Assembly (NCBI GenBank): GCA_034696485.1
Contig: JAQIWT010000052.1
Span: 1-44,604 of the forward strand
Direction: 5' to 3'
DNA from: Isohypsibius dastychi
Taxonomy: Eukaryota > Tardigrada > Eutardigrada > Parachela > Isohypsibiidae
Length of the DNA stretch: 44,604 nt
Each line of letters starts with the position of its first letter. Within the stretch, counting starts at the first letter, position 1. The notes beneath the pieces were generated by a model, which saw nothing but the letters and a program-made list of their open reading frames with translations, had not been told where the DNA came from and did not search any database. Of the stretch, positions 12,721-28,100 are shown one piece after another. The translations under genes were made by a program, and so were the position numbers.

Positions 12721-12732
12721 GGCTTTATATAG
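12721..12732 (-). promoter_or_regulatory. TATA box of copy 2
   Basis: The minus strand reads CGGCTATATAAAGCC, about 85 nt upstream of the 5'UTR donor at 12638. The copy 4 promoter has the matching CGGCTATATAAATCC, and both share a downstream CAGTTCATAGTA-like stretch and a CCCAAAGATT block before the donor. Conservation between paralogues supports a real core promoter. Confidence 0.65.
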
Positions 12733-12739
12733 CCGTGGT

Positions 12740-14342
12740 CACTAAGGCGGTGTTCAGATGTACAAGCCAAACGCGCCCCTTCGGGCCGCGAGTAGCCACG
12801 ACTCAACTTTTCATTTTCATGTTTCTCACGATCGAGAGCGTGAAAAATGGTCATGGAACTCATTATTAATTGTAATTCAGAACACAAGTGCAACGTCCTT
12901 TGTTTTTCGAACTTTAAACTACACAGAACAATGGCGAGACTTCGTCAATTTTTCGGAATCCAGACGATAAGATAACAGAGTAAGTGATTCCATATAAGTC
13001 CTTAAACTATCAGTTATTCAAAAACAGTGATGACATGCTGAGGGAATGCTCTGGAGGCGAGTGCCGAACCACAGAGGAGTGAGGCGCGTATTTGGTTTGG
13101 TTTGGTTTAATGGCTTAATGGTTAATGGTTTAATGGTTTAATGGCTTGGTATGATAATGATTGGGTCCTACAATACTCTGTGGGGACAGTGAGTACCATA
13201 GGCAAGTGTAGCGCTAGCTCAGAACCTTTTAGTTTGACGTAGCTTGAAGAAGTAAGTAACGCAAGAGAATAATGCATTGAACATAACCAGTATTTTTTCT
13301 GACCTTCTGCTGCAAAGAGAACTGAATTCAATGAATGAATCATTTTCTTAAATTCAAAGGAAATTTTCCTGAATTTCCAGAACATTTCGCCCTGCTAGAA
13401 GGCGATAAGTTCCAGCTCCATCTCGGCTCTGGATCCTTGAGCTGTGTACGACATTTGAATGTGAGAAACGGATTAGTTCTCCCATTTGAATTAATATTTA
13501 CATTTCCATTTCAATTTGAATTTCAACTGAATGCCCACCAGGTCAGACAGTTTGGCAAAAGTTCAACCAACCCTATCGTGTTGCTCCACTTTTTGGTTGC
13601 AGATTGTACTGACATGAGGGGAATTCGAAATCGAACTCATTCTGTACAGTGTACACGGACCGGTGCAATCCATCAGCATGGTAACAGTGGGTAGTATAAG
13701 GCCAGGGATTCGACTCACTGTGTTCAAGTTTGAATTTTCGATTGATTGACCACTTCGCATTTTTGCATAAAAATTTGCGACCCGTTATGAGTTGACAGGC
13801 TGTTTGCAGAAGCTAGTACTCTTCCAATCAACGTTTTAGTAGCTATAATGAATGAGGAGATCTCTGTTACTCGAAATAGCGCGTAGCAGTAATAGTATTA
13901 AAAGGCCTCCCAAACAGGCGGTTTTCATCATTTTGGGAGCTTGCCCAAGGCTGTTACAACTACGCAGTTTATTCGAGATTGTGGTTCTCCGGCTGGTTAT
14001 GCGTTCCAGACATCGACGCGGCGGGAAATGCGTCGTGGAAAACATCGAAGGTACCCAATGCAACGATATGGATAGTTCAAGTGAATGAATCCCAGAACAA
14101 CTGCCCGAACCTAACTAGCTCACTGGATGAGATGAGATGAGTGGCTGACATGTTCAAGGTAGCTTCAGCAGGTGCTTTAATCTCGGTTGTGTTCTTCTTC
14201 TGTAGTCAACAGCACATAGTACCGCGACATCATGAATAGCGCAAATCCCGACTTTGTCCAGGGATCAATAAAGCAAATGATTCAACGGGGATTCACTGAA
14301 CATAAAAGGTCAACGTGCAACAACAATTTCCAGATTTTATGT
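12740..14342. other. Gene-free spacer between copies 2 and 3
   Basis: About 1.6 kb without a supported gene. It holds upstream promoter sequence of copy 2, a short simple-repeat tract at 13088-13150, and several open frames under 120 codons with no domain or splice support. The poly(A) signal of copy 3 lies at its right end. Confidence 0.4.
13088..13150. repeat. Microsatellite-like GGTTTAATGG tract
   Basis: The plus strand has tandem TTTGG units followed by imperfect repeats of TTAATGG and GGTTTAATGG. This is a simple-sequence repeat in noncoding DNA and shows no sign of function. Confidence 0.7.
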
Positions 14343-14348
14343 TTTATT
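14343..14348 (-). terminator. Poly(A) signal AATAAA for copy 3
   Basis: The minus strand reads AATAAA about 170 nt after the stop codon of the gene at 14518-14976. It is the first canonical signal downstream of that stop. Confidence 0.45.
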
Positions 14349-14517
14349 CATTCAAACAGAAACAGGCTCTCGCAAAATACAAAAGGTACAAGATTGCTTT
14401 TTGCCACGGTTTTCCCGCTTCAAGCACTAGCTGGAAAGAGACAGAAAAGAGAAAGAAGAACTTCATACAAAACTTTCAGTAGCAGGTAACCACATCACTT
14501 CGGTCTAAATGCCACTT

Positions 14518-14976
14518 TCAATCATCATCGTCGTCATCTTCGTCATCATCGTCAGCATCAGCTTCCTCACCTGCACCATCCTCTTCCTCATCATGATCTC
14601 CTTCAGGTCCTGATTCACCAGCGTCACGGTCAGTTTCTTCTTCCACATCATGATGAGACTCCACTGATCCACCACTCTCGTCACCAGCTTCTCCATGCCC
14701 AGACTCCCCCTGATGACCTTCCTCACTTCCGATGTGTCCGGAATGCTCGGCGTGCTGCTGCGGGTCAGAATGTCCGCTGTTGGGTCCTCCGCTGCGCCCA
14801 GACCCGGAATTCCCGGAGAATCCAACTTGACCCTGCTGGCTTCCACCCTTACTGCCACCACGAAATTGCTCGTTGTTCGGATTGAGTTGGTTCGCTCGGT
14901 TATCTTGGGCAGCCTGGAAAGCGGGATTGTTTGGGTTGGACATGTTGGCCTGATTATCGAGGTCTGCTTTCTGCAT
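14518..14976 (-). CDS. Disordered NPN-motif protein with acidic C-terminal tail, family copy 3
   Basis: 152 residues, start MQKADLDNQANMS. A ccttccag acceptor lies 14 nt upstream of the ATG (exon ends at 14990), again placing an intron in the 5'UTR; an upstream in-frame ATG would sit inside that intron. Residues 5-40 carry the family module twice (LDNQANMSNPNNPAFQ, then QDNRANQLNPNNEQF). A Gly/Ser/His-rich middle follows. The last roughly 60 residues are strongly acidic and end in an almost pure Asp run. No Cys, signal peptide or membrane segment is visible. The acidic tail could bind basic partners (histones, cations) or keep the protein soluble; that is inference. Its promoter is less clear than those of copies 2 and 4: CCAGTTCGCAC, the last 5'UTR sequence of copy 2, recurs near 15097, but I see no matching donor or TATA box. 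Confidence 0.75.
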   Translation of the reverse strand: MQKADLDNQANMSNPNNPAFQAAQDNRANQLNPNNEQFRGGSKGGSQQGQVGFSGNSGSGRSGGPNSGHSDPQQHAEHSGHIGSEEGHQGESGHGEAGDESGGSVESHHDVEEETDRDAGESGPEGDHDEEEDGAGEEADADDDDEDDDDDD

Positions 14977-14990
14977 CGTGAAAGTTCGAT

Positions 14991-15313
14991 CTGGAAGGAC
15001 AAATAACACAGCATCAGCTAGTGTCTTGCGTTAGGACTGCCGTTCCCGATACTCCAGAAACTTATTTGCAATGGATTATTAAGAACCGAAGATTTGTGCG
15101 AACTGGAAATGTTGTTCAGTGGCTTATCTAACGAGACAAAGGGAATACGCCGAAACTTCTGCATGGTATGACGCGTCACGGAATGGGGACGGCAAAGCTT
15201 TTCTCACTTGGCTGCTTGCTGATTCGGGGCTTTGTTGGTGAGGCGGTGTTCCCGTGTTCGGTGGTGTCTTACTACAATTTACTGGGTGACCAGAGAGCCA
15301 GAATATTTTCGAG
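14991..15313. other. 5' flank of copy 3
   Basis: This contains the presumed 5'UTR intron and first exon of copy 3; CCAGTTCGCAC at about 15097 (minus strand) matches the copy 2 5'UTR. The exact donor is not recognisable, and there is no TATA box like those of copies 2 and 4. Confidence 0.35.
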
Positions 15314-15476
15314 GTGTGGAAAAGGTTATTGGGCCGGAATTCTAGGTCGTCGAGAACGGCAAAATACGTGAGTAACGTCCCTGCGGCACGAATCACTCCA
15401 GCTTGAATATATTTTTCACGCATTGAGTTGTGCATACTAGACGATTATTTTGTGATCGAGGCGCTAGTTTCGTGAT
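15314..15476 (-). pseudogene. Decayed duplicate of a Na,K-ATPase-like pump exon
   Basis: The minus-strand translation reads YIQAGVIRAAGTLLTYFAVL and then DDLEFRPNNLF. This is collinear with YLQAGVICAAGTFFTYFVVF and GDLGFRPYDLF of exon 16 (17636-17902) of the neighbouring pump. DNA similarity continues on both sides, for example ggaattctaggtcgtcgaga against ggaatccgagatcgccgaaa. The copy lacks the SYGQ part, and its 5' portion has in-frame stops where the functional exon reads SDIMKLPPRSQDD. It is a noncoding relic of a local duplication. Confidence 0.8.
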
Positions 15477-16042
15477 ACTTGACGTCTTACGTCAACACAA
15501 TGAATCTCTACAAGGATATTCTTAATATTACACAATATTTTCACAAAATGATTTTTTGCATTGGTATGCGTGTTGAATCAGAATAACCAGTGAACGAAAA
15601 CGAAACAACTGAGCCCATTTATCCGCAAAAATTCCTGATATCAACACCCCCTCAGCTCCTGCTCGTTGACGACAAATACAAACATCTATTTCACTCAAAG
15701 CAATGCCGTTCGACTTCGACGGTGATACTTTTGTGTGCCTTTTCGGAAAAGGCAGTTTCTGTTCCCCGGCAAATGTTAAGTGGTATTACTAAAGAATCCT
15801 TTCTCGAAAGACGTTGCTGCGCTGCAACGGCAACGCACACGCACCTTCATCCTTCCGAATACACCAAAGACAACCCTAACGAGACGGAAGAATTTCTCTA
15901 CTTTGTTTATTCTTTCGGAGAGAGAACGCAAAGGAAACGTGAAAAACTACAACACTACTCTCCAAAATACGAAGCATGTATCTGCTTCGAACAGAACCAC
16001 ATCAAAATCCGCTCAACTGGATGATGATCGACAGGAGAATGA
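15477..16042. other. 3' flank of copy 4
   Basis: No supported gene. The long plus-strand frame over 15780-16247 is the antisense of the Gly/Ser repeat of copy 4. I found no canonical AATAAA near the copy 4 stop. Confidence 0.35.
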
Positions 16043-16342
16043 TTATTTGCCTCCGGATCCCCCTCCGGATCCCCCTCCGGATCCCCCTCCGGATCCCCCT
16101 CCGGATCCCCCTCCGGATCCCCCTCCGGATCCACCTCCGGATCCACCCGAATGTCCACCTCCGGATCCACCCGAATGTCCACCTCCGGACTTTCCACCTT
16201 CACCTTTCGGTCCACCTCCGAACTGTTCGTTGTTCGGGTTTAGTTGATCGGCTCGGTTATCCTGAGCGGACTGATAGGCAGCGCTGTTGGGATTGGACAT
16301 GTTTGCTTGGTTATCCATATCAGCTTGAGACTTGCTAGCCAT
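16043..16342 (-). CDS. Disordered NPN-motif protein with GSGG-repeat tail, family copy 4
   Basis: 99 residues, start MASKSQADMDNQ. A ttgcag acceptor ends the 5'UTR intron (16355-16464), and the ATG at 16342 is the first one after it. Residues 8-41 hold the duplicated module (MDNQANMSNPNSAAYQ, QDNRADQLNPNNEQF). From residue 42 onward the protein is Gly/Ser/Lys/His and then a run of about ten GSGG units, ending SGGK. The first 40 residues are nearly identical to copies 2 and 3, but the tail shares only its Gly bias, so the module is the conserved, probably functional, part. It should be fully disordered and soluble, with no targeting signal. Function unknown. Confidence 0.75.
   Translation of the reverse strand: MASKSQADMDNQANMSNPNSAAYQSAQDNRADQLNPNNEQFGGGPKGEGGKSGGGHSGGSGGGHSGGSGGGSGGGSGGGSGGGSGGGSGGGSGGGSGGK
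16050..16192. repeat. 12-bp coding minisatellite in the copy 4 tail
   Basis: The plus strand shows seven near-perfect units of CCGGATCCCCCT, then CCGGATCCACCT and two copies of a 24-bp unit containing CCGGATCCACCCGAATGTCC. On the coding strand the unit GGATCCGGAGGG encodes G-S-G-G. The identity of the units implies recent slippage or unequal exchange, so tail length probably varies between individuals. Confidence 0.9.
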
Positions 16343-16560
16343 TTCGCGGTAGACCTGCAATTCAGAAGTAAATATGAAACATCGAGAAAGGTAAAGTCGG
16401 TCGTTCTAATGAGGGACTGCATCATGTACCAGGTAATCAAAAGGTCACACGAGACAAAACTTACGTCCAAAGTGCGTACTGGCGTAAATGCAAAGGAATC
16501 TTTGGGAATGTTAACTTTGGAAAACCATTAAACTATGAACTGCGTACGAAGAGCCAGCAT

Positions 16561-16575
16561 TGGATTTATATAGCC
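16561..16575 (-). promoter_or_regulatory. TATA box of copy 4
   Basis: The minus strand reads GGCTATATAAATCCA, matching the copy 2 promoter in sequence and in distance (about 100 nt) to the 5'UTR donor at 16464. About 40 bp upstream is GGAACCTTCC, a head-to-head pair of heat-shock-element units (nGAAnnTTCn). This is suggestive only. Confidence 0.6.
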
Positions 16576-17089
16576 GCAATCCGTGGGTGGGGTTCGGGAC
16601 GGAAGGTTCCCAAACACACCATTCGATGCTCTTATCAAAATGGGAGCTGGCCCGAAGCTGATGCGAGTGCGCATCAATCATGGTGTTGTTGGGTTTACGT
16701 AGAATTGGTCAAGCCAGGCTTCGGCGTCGCAGAAAATGCGACGCATGGTGTCCGAAATCATAAACAACGGGAAATCAAGGTTGATCGTTCGGGATGCATA
16801 CCACAAATAAATTGGTGGTGGGATAACTAGACTTGATGAGATACTATTTAATCAAATGGGTCACTCTTGATTCTAGTCGCATATTTTTCGCAGCCTGGAA
16901 CATTACTGATTGTTGCTGAATTCCATTGCTTTTTTGGCACATTCACAAAAGGTCACATAGTTGAGCACTTTACAACCATATTGATACAGAAAATATCGTT
17001 GGAATGGTCATTTGATAAAATTTTGATAAAACTGCAGATAGCCATTTAAAACTCAAAATGAAACATGCATACAGGTAAACTGGCATGTA
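16576..17089. other. Spacer between copy 4 promoter and pump 3' end
   Basis: Noncoding. It carries upstream promoter sequence of copy 4 and the 3'UTR of the pump gene, which ends at 17090 on the same strand. AAAGGTCAC occurs at about 16948, one of several copies of this motif in the region. Confidence 0.35.
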
Positions 17090-24203
<7,114 letters not shown>

Positions 24204-25194
24204 TGTAACAGGTCTTTATCAAACCACAAAATTTTAGTCAAAATATCATCTTCAGGGATCGAGAAAAATGGAATGCGAATTGGTATTTCGTTCCAGAATC
24301 GACAACAAAACAACTCGCAAAACTACAATTCATAACCGCAGGTGAGGATTTGATCGGAAGTTAACGCGCTCTTTGACTTGATGGGGAAAACGCATGTCCC
24401 CCAGCGTTGAGTGTTCTTATAACTCAACACGTTCTACGTTCATGTTCTCACCGGTTCCGCGATGTCAAAAGACATACGTCTTCGTTTCCGGTAAATGCAA
24501 CGTCATTACTCGCTATGTCACAAGTGTCACATGGTACTGCGTTGTTGTGCAACCGCCGTCAAAAAGCGCAGTGAAAATATTGAATAAAATCTGTCTATAA
24601 ATTTTATGGCACCAGTCAACTGAAACGAAACTGGCGAAGATAGCAATTTAGAATGTCAGCTACCATAGAACAAAACTTGCAGACTCTGCGCATCACAACG
24701 TGATTTTCAGTTAGTCTTAGATCAGAGAATTTTCATGGAGGACCCGTTTTATATTTCAGGAAAAGGTTATGCAAATCGAATGAAATGTTCGCATGGTATT
24801 TGATATTTGCAGTGCTCTATTGAGCCACGAAGTTTAGTCCAAACCTCCCACTGAGCTGATCTCAAAATCGCCTACGGCAGTCTTTCTAGAAAATGTTGTG
24901 AAAAGTGCATTTTTTAGAGCTTTAGCCTGTGGGCATTTTGAAACTCAGCTGAGCTTGGCGCACTTTCATGAGACTGCGAGAAAGACAGGAAGGAGAAGAG
25001 AGAGAGAGCCAGTCAGTCTGCATTGGATTACCAAGTGTCATTGATGATCCCAATGTGATTTCTTCGTTAACATCCTGAAAATCAGCCATGATCTGGACAA
25101 ATATGATTACATTATATTGAGAACGAGATATCAAATGGAGAATTGATCTGACTGTTTTGCTGGATTTTGAAATCGATCAAGGGAATATTCCAAG
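24204..25194. other. Shared upstream region of two divergent pump genes
   Basis: 991 bp separate the start codons of the Na,K-ATPase-like gene (-) and the PMCA-like gene (+). I see no coding exon. The segment must contain both 5'UTRs and promoters. A pyrimidine-poor GAGA tract lies near 25000, and a possible acceptor (ttccaag) directly precedes the PMCA ATG. No unambiguous TATA box is visible. Confidence 0.5.
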
Positions 25195-28100
25195 ATGCAG
25201 ACGGAGTTTGTTGTGACCGACCCAAATCGGCCATTTGAGATGAATCGGGACGACCTGTCCGCCTTGATGCAGATCCGCAACGAGGAAGTTAGTAAACTAT
25301 GACAAGTGGACATGTGTTTCGGGCTGTAGATCTGCTTCTGAATTGTAGTTGAAAATTCTACTGGAAAGATATCACGGAAGTGCCGAGGAGCTTTGTGTCA
25401 AACTGAAAAGTGACCCTTTCAATGGTACTTTCCGCAGTTTGAAAGTGTATCTGGCAATCATTTGAGTTTTCATGAAGGTATCTCGGAGGAGCTCAATCAC
25501 CTGCATGCTCGCAAATTAGTGTTCGGAACCAACACACTTCCCACCAAGAAATCTCGGTCGTTTTTCGGATTGTTATGGCAGGCCATCAAAGAGCCTATCT
25601 TGATTATGTTGATCGCTGCTGCGCTTGTGTCATTCGCTGTTGCGCTCTACAACATCGTTCGTCGTGGAGGTATGCTTTTATGGATTTCTCAGCGATTTTT
25701 AACTTGATCATTCGCCGTCAAAAATGCGGTATGCGACTGATATCCGTTTGATTCCTTCGGATAAAAATACCTTTTGGTTTTTGACATATTATATGATATC
25801 AGAAAACCTGACCAAAAAACGAATTTGGGGGTAGGTTTTATTCTTGTGCTTGTGAAAAAAATCATTTTCTTTGAAAACCTCCACCGACACATTCTCCGTT
25901 TCACACCAAAATCTTCTTGTCCTGGGGAGCGTATTCTTTGTGACCTTTTCAGTCGGAAATTTTGATGTCTTGTTTTGCATTGTAAAAATTTGATTTCAGA
26001 TTTTTCAACCTTTCCTGGAGGTTTCTCTTGTAACTACACTAGTGGAAAACAAAATCTTCTTCGGTGGTCTGATTAATTGAACTGATTTTATTGGCGTTTT
26101 TTTAAATGTTCTTCCTCAATGCGGCGTTTAGAAAACTGAGAACAGATGAGTATCGAAGCACTTTGTATTTTTTGTTATAAATGCCACTAGAGTGGCTGAC
26201 TTTGTTGTCTTTATTTAAAGGATACGTTTTTTATGTAGCTGTTGGTGGGAGCAACCAGAGTTTCGGATGGGTGCGAAGTATCGCCATAATGACCGCCGTC
26301 ATCATCAACGCAATTGTCGCCGCCGGGAACAACTACAGGAAAGAGAAGCAGTTTCTGGCTTTGCAAAATCAAATCGATAAGCGTCAAACCATCACTGTCA
26401 TCCGCAGTGGGACTCGGAAGCAAATCCCAGCTAACGAGCTTCTAGTTGGAGATATCTGCGCTCTCAAAGATGGTATCGCTAGCTGAATCAATGTGATCCA
26501 GCTGGTTACTTATAATTTCGTAATTTACAGGTGACGTCGTCCAGGCTGATGGGGTTTTGTTGCGATCGGACGATCTGAGCATTGATGAGAGTGTTTTAAC
26601 CGGTGAATCCGATCCAGTGAAAAAGCGTCCTGATGGCGATATCCGGTTGATATCAGGTATGAGTGATGACCAAGTTATGCTCATGACTAGATTCCATGCT
26701 ACGCTTCCACTGCCATAAACCTTTTGATCTGATCCGGAAAAAGTCTCTGCATCAGGATTTCAGAAACTGACAGGACTTGTTTTTCTAAGAGATTATTGAA
26801 GGTCTAACCGAGCTCTGTAGTCGGTTAAAAATGTTCCGTTTAACAACTGGCGAATGCATCTGTTCATTATGTTCAGCGTTTTTTCCTTGGCTGCAGGTAC
26901 TCACGTGATGGAGGGAACTGGCAAATTTTTGGTCTTGGCTGTCGGCTCTTCTTCTCACACGGGACAGATGTTCAAATTGATGGGGCACACAATGGAAGAG
27001 CAGACCAAGAAACGGGCATTTCGAAAGAGATCTGATTGGCGAAATCCCATATCCATTGAAGCTGGGCCTGGAGTCGCTGAGGTCAAGCCTGTCACTGGGC
27101 CAGTATCCCAACACCATTCGCTCCTCCAGGAAATCATCACAAAGATATCAATGCGCATTGCAAAAGCTGGTATGAATATCAATATACCATTCTAAAATCG
27201 TTCAGTCAGTCACAATTGCTTGATTCAAGATGTTCGGCTAGGCTAGAAACTGTTCTTTCAACCAATTTTTGTTTGCAGGATTGATATTTTCCATCTTGGT
27301 GTCGCTGATCCTGATCATCCGCTTTTGTGTTCGGAGATACGTGGAGGAGAAGAAGGAGTGGTCAACCGCGGACGATATGCCGGAAATTATGAATGCGGTG
27401 ACCATTGGGATCACTCTGTTGGTTGTCATCATTCCTGCTGGCCTCCCGTTGGCGGTCTCATTGACTCTTGCTGTCTCCGCTAAAGTAAGTACTAATCACA
27501 AACGATGATGGGTCATCTAGTCTCATACAAGCTCGCTATCACTTCCGTAGTTTTCTTTTAATCTGAAAGAGAGACATAACCTGGAGAATATTCGGGAGTA
27601 CGCTAAACGGTAGCCAGTGTTGATCAGCTAAAGTTGTGAGTCATTCGCTGTTTGCTGCCGTCCTTCGGGATCCAAAATTACCCTTTCTTGGATTGATAGA
27701 CGTACTTAACGCAAGAGATTTTATTTCGTTCTAGAAAATGATGAAAGATAACAACCTGGTCCGCCATTTATCCGCGTGTGAAACCATGGGATACGCCACA
27801 TCGATTTGTTCGGACAAAACCGGAACTTTAACGAGTAATCGAATGGTCGTTACTCAAATCTACATCGGCGGTAAGAAATCAATTCAAACCCACCCATGTC
27901 ATTGTGGAAATTCGGAATTTTTCATTCAAAGGTCAAACCTACTTGGAGAAGCCTCCGCGGAATTTCCTCTCAGAGAAACTTCGCGATCTTGTGGCAGTCG
28001 GTCTGAGCGTCAACAGCAGCTATTCCTCCAACATTCAGCTGCTAAATAACGACAAAGGACCGCTCATCCACACTGGAAACCGCACGGAATGCGCTTTATT

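Noticed and set aside
13690-13730. tRNA B-box-like GGGATTCGACTCA
   Set aside because: No A box at the right distance and no cloverleaf can be folded around it.
16050-16192. Possible CRISPR-like array
   Set aside because: Direct 12-bp tandem units without spacers, inside a eukaryotic coding exon; it is a minisatellite.
15780-16247. 155-codon plus-strand frame with a PDPP repeat
   Set aside because: It is the antisense of the GSGG minisatellite of copy 4; the stop-free run follows from the repeat, and the rest has no domain.
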